7,675 nucleotides of DNA from DATGXB01 sp035298905 (GTDB lineage Bacteria; Cyanobacteriota; Cyanobacteriia; Cyanobacteriales; Nostocaceae): assembly GCA_035298905.1 (NCBI GenBank), contig DATGXQ010000489.1, positions 1-7,675 of the forward strand, in the 5' to 3' direction. The notes under the pieces are model-generated. The model was not told the DNA's origin and ran no database searches. It saw nothing but the letters and a program-made list of their open reading frames with translations. The position numbers were made by a program, and so were the translations under genes. Shown in pieces: positions 1-5,338 of this stretch (position 1 is its first letter; every line of letters starts with the position of its first letter).

Positions 1-151
1 GGGGGCAGAGGGGCTGGGGGGCAAACAAATAATCTTCTTTCTTTATCTCCCCTCTCCTTGCGGAGACGCTACGCGAACACCGCGTCTCCCCTCTCCTTGC
101 GGAGACGCTACGCGAACACCGCGTCTCCCCTCTCCCCTCCCCGTGTCTCCT
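1..151. other. Non-coding 3' flank of the ATPase gene
   Basis: This stretch begins with a G-rich segment (1-21), then an AT-rich stretch (about 22-48), then the tandem repeat array, then a C/T-rich segment reaching the ATPase stop codon at 152-154. I see no convincing reading frame. On the minus strand, downstream of the ATPase, there is no hairpin followed by a clean T-run, so termination, if it happens here, would rely on the repeat hairpins or on another mechanism. Confidence 0.6.
46..135. repeat. 39-bp tandem palindromic repeat, about 2.3 copies
   Basis: Two identical 39-bp units (46-84 and 85-123) are followed by a partial third copy (124-135) that then degenerates into a C/T-rich tail. 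Each unit contains the octamer GGAGACGC (62-69 and 101-108), and GCGTCTCC, its exact reverse complement, occurs at 82-89 and 121-128. Each GCGTCTCC lies 12 nt after one GGAGACGC, and the first also lies 11 nt before the next, so alternative hairpins are possible. Smaller nested stems are ACGCG/CGCGT around AACAC (71-85) and TCTCC/GGAGA around TTGC (53-66). The array starts 16 nt beyond the ATPase stop codon, so an ATPase transcript reading through would carry these hairpins in its 3' end. GC-rich palindromic interspersed repeats of this style are common in Nostoc-type genomes; assignment to a named family is inference. Confidence 0.85.
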
Positions 152-3016
152 TTACACACTCTTCTTGCCCATAAAGCGGAAAAATAGCTTTTCTAATTCA
201 ATCCAAACAAACATTAAACTACTGAAACCAATGCAAATACCTAATTCTGCCAGACTCAGTGCGTGAGTACCAAAGAAGGCTTGCAGGGGTGGCACATATA
301 CCAGCATCAGTTGCAAGATGGTTGTTACCACTACAGACCCCAACACAAAGATATTGGAGAAAGGATTCATTTCAATAGTCAGGCGATTATTAGAGCGAAT
401 AGCTATAGCATGACCCATTTGGGCAATACATAAAGAGGTAAATACCATTGTTTTCCAGCGATCGGGGCTGAGTCCATCTCCTGTTACCGTCTGAGCATGG
501 TTGTAAGCCCATTGCATTAAAATGATCGTCACAATGGCAAAGATAATCCCAATGCGGATCATGTAAGAACCCAAACCTCTAGCAAAGATACTTTCACGGG
601 GACTAAAGGGGGGACGCTTCATCGCATCTGGTTCTGGTGGTTCTACAGCTAAGGCTAGGGCTGGTAAACCGTCTGTTACCAGGTTCATCCAGAGAATTTG
701 CAGAGGGGTGAGAGGTACACCACCGGTAGGCAGCAGGATTGGTGCAGCCGCAATGGTCAAAACCTCACCAATATTACTACCCAGGATATATTTAATAAAG
801 CGGCGAATATTGGTATAAACAACTCTACCTTCCTTAGTAGCGGCGACAATGGTGGCAAAGTTATCATCTAATAACACCATGTCGCTGGCTTCTTTACTCA
901 CATCTGTACCTGTGATCCCCATAGCAATGCCGATATCAGCTTGTTTAAGGGCTGGGGCATCATTGACACCATCTCCTGTCATCGCCACAAATCTACCGCG
1001 ACGCTGTAGGGCTTGGACGATTCTCAGCTTGTGTTCTGGGGCGACTCTGGCATAAATACTGACTAAATCTACTTTCTCTTCTAGTTCTTTGTCAGTCATT
1101 TGCTGGAGGTCTTGACCAGTGAGAACTTTAGCGTCGCTATCGGCTATACCTAAATCTATAGCGATCGCTCTAGCTGTTAGTTGATGATCACCAGTAATCA
1201 TTACGGGGCGAATACCCGCTTCTCGACATTCTTGTACGGCAGATCGCACTTCTGGGCGGGGTGCATCTAGCATCCCCACTAAACCCAACCACACTAGGTT
1301 TTGTTCTGCGGCTTCATCATCACCTTCTGGGGGAATTTCACTACAAGGTTTATAGGCAAAACCTAGTACCCGTAAACCTTTACTGGCCATTTGGTCGTTA
1401 GCAGTGAGAACATTTGCCCGATGTTCCTCAGTAATCGCCACAGTATGTTTGCCTAAATAGATGTGAGTACACCGAGCCAAGGTTAGTTCTGGTGAACCCT
1501 TGGTAAACATTAAATAGGGTTGGGAGTCGATCAAGTTGGAAATTGCTGGGTCAATAGCAGTTAAATTTGCTTCACCTGTAGCGATTTCTTCGACTTGACA
1601 AACTACACTCATCCGCTTACGTTCCGAAGAAAAGGGAAACTCAGCTACACGAGGTAATTTACTATTCCATTGGTCTTTTTCAATACCTGCTTTGCCGGAC
1701 AAAGTAATTAAAGCGCCTTCTGTGGGGTCGCCTAAAATTACCCATTCCCCTTTTTCTTGTTGTAAAACAGCATCATTACAAACTGTGCAAGCTACTGACA
1801 GTGCTGGGAGTTCTGGAAATTCTTCTGTGGAGATTTTTTGCCCATCTAACTGAAAATCCCCAATGGGAGCATAACCTTCTCCAGTCACACGAAAAGTTTG
1901 GTTATTGGTGTATACAGACTGAACCACCATTTTATTTTGGGTCAGAGTCCCGGTTTTATCAGAACAAATGGTGGTGACAGAACCTAGTGTTTCCACTGCT
2001 GGCAGCTTGCGAATCAGGGCGTTGCGGCGTACCATGCGCTGTGTACCCAAAGCCAGGGTAACAGTAATTACGGCTGGTAAACCTTCAGGAACAACAGCCA
2101 CAGCCATACTCAAGGAAACTTCCAACAGTTCTGTGAAGTTACTAAACCCTCTGGCTTGAATTACGCCACCGATGACGACTAGAGCTACTAAAATTAAAGA
2201 ACCGCTAACTAGTACATTCCCTAACTGGGTCATCCGTTGTTGCAGGGGAGTGGGTTCATTTTCCACCGACTGCAACATGGCAGCTATTTTGCCCAGTTCC
2301 GTTTGCATTCCGGTGTTGGTGATTACTACCTTAGCCCGACCTTGAACCACCTCTGTTCCTTGAAAAACTGCGTTCAAGCGATCGCCCAAGGAGGTATCTG
2401 GTGATAATGTCAAATTAGCTTGTTTATTTACTGCTTCTGCTTCGCCCGTCAGGGCCGACTCGCGCACTTGTAAATTAGACTGTTCTATCAGACGACCATC
2501 AGCAGGTATTTGTACACCAGCTTCTAGCAGCATCACATCCCCTGGTACTAAATCCTTAGCCGCTACTTCTGTGAGTTTTCCATCGCGGAGCACTCTCACC
2601 ACTGGGGAGGATAATTGTTTGAGGGCAGCAAGGGCTTTTTCGGCCCGGCTTTCTTGGACATAGCCCAAAATACCATTGAGGATGACGATCGCTAAAATAG
2701 CAACAGTATCTTTGAATGGCACTTCACCAGGTTTAAAAGTACCTGCTCTCCAAGCCATAAAGTCCAGAAAACCAGACACAAAGGCTACACCAATCAGCAT
2801 CAACAACATGATGTTTGTGAACTGATCCAGCAGAATTTCCCAAGCGCTGCGGCCACCATGTTCTTCTAGTTCGTTGGGGCCGTATTTTTGCAGCCTTTGT
2901 TGAACTTCTGGGGTTGTTAAGCCACTATCTGCGTTACTATCAAGCAGGTCTAGTACTTTTTCAACTTCTAAACTATGCCAAACGGCGGCACCTTCAGGCA
3001 AAGAATGAGCAGACAT
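152..3016 (-). CDS. P2-type cation-transporting ATPase, probable Ca2+ pump (PacL-like)
   Basis: This is a complete 954-residue membrane pump that couples ATP hydrolysis to cation transport, probably Ca2+ export across the plasma or thylakoid membrane. The order is an N-terminal cation-ATPase domain (about 10-80), TM1-2 (about 64-122), actuator domain with TGEA at 190-193, TM3-4 with PEGLP at 310-314, phosphorylation motif CSDKTGT with Asp353, nucleotide-binding domain with ERKRM (465-469) and KGSPE (506-510), hinge TGDGVNDAP (680-688), then six C-terminal TM segments. Ion-ligand positions known from SERCA are kept in M4 (Glu311), M5 (Asn748, Glu751) and M6 (Asn778, Thr781, Asp782). The M8 glutamate is replaced by Gln866, so one full Ca2+ site (site II) is likely and site I is doubtful. 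The usual TGES is TGEA. It starts at ATG with no clear Shine-Dalgarno, which is normal in cyanobacteria. The length suits the family. A Na+ or Mn2+ pump is the main alternative. Confidence 0.95.
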   Translation of the reverse strand: MSAHSLPEGAAVWHSLEVEKVLDLLDSNADSGLTTPEVQQRLQKYGPNELEEHGGRSAWEILLDQFTNIMLLMLIGVAFVSGFLDFMAWRAGTFKPGEVPFKDTVAILAIVILNGILGYVQESRAEKALAALKQLSSPVVRVLRDGKLTEVAAKDLVPGDVMLLEAGVQIPADGRLIEQSNLQVRESALTGEAEAVNKQANLTLSPDTSLGDRLNAVFQGTEVVQGRAKVVITNTGMQTELGKIAAMLQSVENEPTPLQQRMTQLGNVLVSGSLILVALVVIGGVIQARGFSNFTELLEVSLSMAVAVVPEGLPAVITVTLALGTQRMVRRNALIRKLPAVETLGSVTTICSDKTGTLTQNKMVVQSVYTNNQTFRVTGEGYAPIGDFQLDGQKISTEEFPELPALSVACTVCNDAVLQQEKGEWVILGDPTEGALITLSGKAGIEKDQWNSKLPRVAEFPFSSERKRMSVVCQVEEIATGEANLTAIDPAISNLIDSQPYLMFTKGSPELTLARCTHIYLGKHTVAITEEHRANVLTANDQMASKGLRVLGFAYKPCSEIPPEGDDEAAEQNLVWLGLVGMLDAPRPEVRSAVQECREAGIRPVMITGDHQLTARAIAIDLGIADSDAKVLTGQDLQQMTDKELEEKVDLVSIYARVAPEHKLRIVQALQRRGRFVAMTGDGVNDAPALKQADIGIAMGITGTDVSKEASDMVLLDDNFATIVAATKEGRVVYTNIRRFIKYILGSNIGEVLTIAAAPILLPTGGVPLTPLQILWMNLVTDGLPALALAVEPPEPDAMKRPPFSPRESIFARGLGSYMIRIGIIFAIVTIILMQWAYNHAQTVTGDGLSPDRWKTMVFTSLCIAQMGHAIAIRSNNRLTIEMNPFSNIFVLGSVVVTTILQLMLVYVPPLQAFFGTHALSLAELGICIGFSSLMFVWIELEKLFFRFMGKKSV
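1161..1168. repeat. HIP1 octamer
   Basis: Perfect GCGATCGC inside the ATPase gene. HIP1 is highly over-represented in many cyanobacterial genomes and supports the taxonomic reading. Confidence 0.9.
2378..2385. repeat. HIP1 octamer
   Basis: Second perfect GCGATCGC inside the ATPase gene, in the actuator-domain coding region. Confidence 0.9.
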
Positions 3017-3056
3017 CGTGTAGGTAACAGGAAATGATTACAAAATTCGATCTTAA

Positions 3057-3087
3057 TTTAGTGATGGCAGAAAAACCATCAACTAAA
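3057..3087. promoter_or_regulatory. Bulged hairpin in the ATPase upstream region
   Basis: The arm 3057-3067 (TTTAGTGATGG) pairs with 3076-3087 (CCATCAACTAAA), giving 11 base pairs with a single bulged A at 3081 and an 8-nt A-rich loop. It lies 41-71 nt upstream of the ATPase ATG, so it is either in that gene's 5' leader or an operator near its promoter. The pairing is visible directly; the regulatory role is inference. Confidence 0.5.
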
Positions 3088-3104
3088 GTTACATTAGATT
3101 ATGG

Positions 3105-3123
3105 TTAAACTGTACAGGTTTAA
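3105..3123. promoter_or_regulatory. Operator-like 19-bp inverted repeat
   Basis: TTAAAC (3105-3110) and GTTTAA (3118-3123) form a perfect 6-bp inverted repeat with a 7-bp spacer that contains TGTACA. The size and symmetry suit a dimeric regulator. It lies about 90 bp upstream of the ATPase start and 118 bp upstream of the divergent GTG start, so it could affect either gene. It does not match the NtcA pattern GTA-N8-TAC. The regulator is unknown. Confidence 0.45.
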
Positions 3124-3154
3124 GGGAAATTCTTGAATTTTGCCGATTTCCCTT
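3122..3154. promoter_or_regulatory. Perfect 9-bp inverted repeat, divergent intergenic region
   Basis: AAGGGAAAT (3122-3130) and ATTTCCCTT (3146-3154) are exact reverse complements separated by 15 nt. The left arm shares two bases with the preceding dyad, so the two structures cannot both form fully in one strand. No T-run follows on either strand, so a simple terminator is unlikely. It may be an operator or part of an RNA leader. Confidence 0.45.
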
Positions 3155-3191
3155 GTCAGTATCCTCAGTAACCTTACTTAAAGTTTGGTTT

Positions 3192-3219
3192 TTGACATCA
3201 CATTTTAATGAAACATAAG
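3192..3219 (+). promoter_or_regulatory. Candidate sigma70-type promoter for the propeller-transglutaminase gene
   Basis: A perfect -35 hexamer TTGACA (3192-3197) is followed after 16 bp by CATAAG (3214-3219), which matches four of six bases of TATAAT. Transcription would begin near 3226, giving a leader of about 16 nt to the GTG at 3242. The -35 match is strong and the -10 weak, so this is a candidate only. Confidence 0.4.
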
Positions 3220-3241
3220 CACGATAGAAGTCCCGAATTGG

Positions 3242-4975
3242 GTGACAGCAATTATGCCACAATTGATTCTAGGCGTGCTAAACCATGAACATAAGATGCT
3301 AAATATGAGTTTTGCACTTCCTAGTTTGACTGCTGGCCAGATGTTTGGGCAAAGGACGATTCGACCTCTTACTGCTGCTACCATCTATGGTATTGCTTTT
3401 CTCCAAGATAAACTGCTGGCGATCGATACGATCAAAGGACATTTACTAGAAATAGACCCCCGCACTGACAATAGTAGAATTCTCAACCCCCATCAAGTGC
3501 GAGAATTTCAAGAGGTGACTGGGTTGGCTATCTGGGAAGATACCCTCTGGGTAACTCGTGGCAATAGCGTTTATCTATGTAAACTCGCTTCTCTGGGTTT
3601 AGAACACTTTGTTACTTTACCTTATACGGCTGATGGGGTGGCTGTTTGGGAGTCAACAGTCTATGTCAGTTGCCAGAGATTGGGCTATATTTTGATTTTT
3701 GACCGGGAAACCAAAAAGGAAATTACCAGGTTTTATACTCCCGGTGTGGGCATAGAAAACTTAGCAGTCAGTGCTGAAACTCTGTGGATCTGCGATCGCA
3801 CTGAGCAAACAGTTTATTCTCTGGATAGGGCTACCGGGGAAATTCGCTTTAGCGTATTAACTCCTTTTGCTTCTCCTACAGGTATCGCTATTGAAGACTA
3901 TAGTCCCACAAATCAAGATACCCTCTACGTGGCTTACTCTTCAGAAGAACCTTACATCCGCGATAACCCCAATGCTGACCCCAATCATCAATTAACTTAC
4001 CGCGATCGCACTTTTATTCATCCGCTTTATTACCACCATGAAGAAAGCAAGCATTATGCCCTTTCTAATGGTTATCTAGTGGAAATGTCCTATGTAGAAG
4101 AAATCTCTCCCCTGGATGAAGTATATTTACCTAATGTAGAATGGCGGATCGCCCTCCCCTCAGAAACTGAACGCCAAAAGGTCAAACAGGTTGAATACAT
4201 TGGTTTACCCTTCACAGAGGAAGTAATCGAGGGACAACGAGTAGCTGTGTTTAAATTTGATGCCCTCACCCCTGGAGAGCGGCATATTTTTGGCTGGAAG
4301 GCACTACTAGAAGTCAGAAGTATCAAATATCGCCTTACTCCCAAAGATGTAGAAGAATTGCCAGCACTCACTCCAGAGTTACAAAGTCGTTACTTAGTCG
4401 ATGATGACGACTTGGCTATGGATACCGCTACAGTCCGTCGCGCTGCTCGTGAGGCTGTTGGTTCGGAAACCAACCTGTTGCGGAAAATGTACAGTATCCG
4501 CAATTATGTCTATGATGAATTATCCTATGGCATCAAGCCCTACATCGATACCCCGGATGTGGTTTTAGAACGGGGTGTAGGTTCTTGTGGGGAATATGTA
4601 GGTGTATTACTGGCCTTATGTCGTTTAAATGGCATTCCCTGTCGGACAGTTGGTAGGTATAAATGCCCAGCTTACGCAGAACAGCAAGGAGTACCTTTAC
4701 AACCTGACTTCAATCATGTCTGGTTAGAATTTTACATCCCCAATTTTGGCTGGTTGCCCATGGAATCTAATCCTGATGATGTCAGTGATCACGGCCCTTA
4801 TCCGACACGTTACTTTATGGGATTATCCTGGTATCATATAGAAATAGGTAAAGGGATTCCCTTTGAAACCTTGACTAGTAACGGCAATCGCCTAACTAAG
4901 GAAGATATCCCTATTGGTGACTTGGCAATTAATCACATTCGGTTTACGATTCTTAAAGAATTACCACCCTTCTGA
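3242..4975 (+). CDS. Beta-propeller-like / transglutaminase-like fusion protein
   Basis: This 577-residue protein has no visible signal peptide or membrane segment and is probably cytoplasmic. Residues about 47-230 hold at least four and perhaps five degenerate blade-like repeats, with the pattern G-[IV]-A followed by L-W-V or a similar strand and then D-x-x-T-x-E (start near 49, 94, 132, 173 and 214). This resembles NHL/YncE-type propellers. Residues about 245-390 are likely a beta-rich linker. Residues about 395-530 form a transglutaminase/papain-like core with Cys449 in GVGSCGEY, His492 in NHVWLEFY and the strand GWLPMES. There Glu508 stands where the triad Asp (usual W-x-P-x-D) is expected. 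Such domains act as cysteine proteases, amidases or crosslinking enzymes; the substrate is unknown. The GTG start is the longest option. In-frame ATGs at 3254, 3296 and 3305 are alternatives, and the propeller match would survive any of them. The gene is divergent from the ATPase. Confidence 0.88.
   Translation: MTAIMPQLILGVLNHEHKMLNMSFALPSLTAGQMFGQRTIRPLTAATIYGIAFLQDKLLAIDTIKGHLLEIDPRTDNSRILNPHQVREFQEVTGLAIWEDTLWVTRGNSVYLCKLASLGLEHFVTLPYTADGVAVWESTVYVSCQRLGYILIFDRETKKEITRFYTPGVGIENLAVSAETLWICDRTEQTVYSLDRATGEIRFSVLTPFASPTGIAIEDYSPTNQDTLYVAYSSEEPYIRDNPNADPNHQLTYRDRTFIHPLYYHHEESKHYALSNGYLVEMSYVEEISPLDEVYLPNVEWRIALPSETERQKVKQVEYIGLPFTEEVIEGQRVAVFKFDALTPGERHIFGWKALLEVRSIKYRLTPKDVEELPALTPELQSRYLVDDDDLAMDTATVRRAAREAVGSETNLLRKMYSIRNYVYDELSYGIKPYIDTPDVVLERGVGSCGEYVGVLLALCRLNGIPCRTVGRYKCPAYAEQQGVPLQPDFNHVWLEFYIPNFGWLPMESNPDDVSDHGPYPTRYFMGLSWYHIEIGKGIPFETLTSNGNRLTKEDIPIGDLAINHIRFTILKELPPF
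3792..3799. repeat. HIP1 octamer
   Basis: Perfect GCGATCGC in the propeller-like half of the transglutaminase gene, encoding part of C-D-R-T in a blade-like repeat. Confidence 0.9.
4002..4009. repeat. HIP1 octamer
   Basis: Perfect GCGATCGC 210 bp after the previous copy and again encoding an aspartate-arginine pair (Y-R-D-R-T), in the same reading-frame phase. Confidence 0.9.
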
Positions 4976-5024
4976 TTAAGGAACTAAGAGTCGTGAACGA
5001 GTAGTCAGTAATAAGACTGAGACA

Positions 5025-5055
5025 CAGGGCAGTTTCAAGTATTGAATTTGCCCTG
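5025..5055 (+). terminator. Strong hairpin downstream of the transglutaminase gene
   Basis: The arms 5025-5038 and 5042-5055 pair over 14 positions with one mismatch and one G-T wobble around a 3-nt loop (GTA). The GC-rich base (CAGGGCA/TGCCCTG) lies 49 nt after the stop codon. No T-run follows, so it is not a classical intrinsic terminator. It may act as a T-less terminator, as a 3'-end stabiliser against exonucleases, or as part of a small RNA. Confidence 0.55.
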
Positions 5056-5231
5056 ACTCTAGGCTGCGTCAGCTTCTAAAGCAATGCCTGGTAAAATTTA
5101 TCAAAAATTAACATCTTGTGGGCAAAGCTTAATTGTTAGTTAACTCAGTCTCAGTAAATTCTAGGTTTAACTAGTAAAATATGAGCCTGTAGAATTTTCT
5201 GAAAAATTAAAAAAAGATTAAAGTTCAGAAT

Positions 5232-5281
5232 CGTCAAGGTCGAATTTACACGGTTGACGCTGCTTCAAATTTGCATAAAAA
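5232..5281 (+). promoter_or_regulatory. Candidate promoter with flanking dyad for the 454-residue gene
   Basis: CGTCAA (5232-5237) and TTGACG (5254-5259) are exact reverse complements separated by 16 bp. The right arm is also a near-consensus -35 hexamer. Sixteen bp further is TAAAAA (5276-5281), a weak -10 with four of six matches. A protein binding the dyad would cover the -35. The symmetry is seen; promoter and operator roles are inferred. Confidence 0.35.
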
Positions 5282-5287
5282 CAGACT

Positions 5288-5338
5288 AAGGAGCAGTTGT
5301 TAAATTACAAGATAATAATGTACGGGTATTAAAATGTG
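5288..5338 (+). promoter_or_regulatory. Translation-start region with AAGGAG, mini-ORF and overlapping ATG-TGA/GTG
   Basis: A good Shine-Dalgarno AAGGAG (5288-5293) lies 42 nt upstream of the GTG start at 5336, too far to serve it directly. Between them an in-frame ATG (5318-5320) opens a 4-codon reading frame ending in TAA (5330-5332), two codons before the GTG. In another frame ATG at 5334-5336 is followed at once by TGA. The real start could therefore depend on reinitiation, a leaderless-like mechanism, or the downstream ATG at 5396. Confidence 0.4.

Larger units (their letters stand above)
4976..5335. other. 360-bp intergenic region without a supported gene
   Basis: The region lies between two plus-strand genes. 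It contains a strong hairpin (5025-5055), an A-rich tract at about 5191-5222, a 6-bp inverted repeat overlapping a candidate promoter (5232-5281), and an unplaced AAGGAG (5288-5293). A long-range complement ACTGAGAC (5016-5023) with GTCTCAGT (5149-5156) is also present. I found no reading frame beyond about 20 codons that looks real, and no tRNA-like fold. Confidence 0.6.

Noticed and set aside
46..135. CRISPR array
   Set aside because: The repeats are directly adjacent without unique spacers, and only about 2.3 copies exist.
849..1055. Plus-strand 68-codon reading frame
   Set aside because: It lies wholly inside the ATPase gene on the opposite strand, over the conserved TGDGVNDAP hinge region, and has no start signals. 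It is a shadow of the real gene.
1968..2159. Plus-strand 63-codon reading frame
   Set aside because: It is antisense to the M4 segment of the ATPase and has no independent support.
384..2967. Antisense or frameshift disruption of the ATPase
   Set aside because: The frame is open from start to stop, with all catalytic motifs present in order.
3017..3241. NtcA binding site (GTA-N8-TAC)
   Set aside because: I scanned the intergenic region and found no match with the correct spacing.
4090..4371. Minus-strand 93-codon reading frame
   Set aside because: It is antisense to the transglutaminase-like gene, and its serine/arginine-rich translation looks like non-coding sequence.
5084..5143. 19-codon reading frame starting MPGKIYQKL in the intergenic region
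   Set aside because: It is very short, has no ribosome binding site, and its length is expected by chance.
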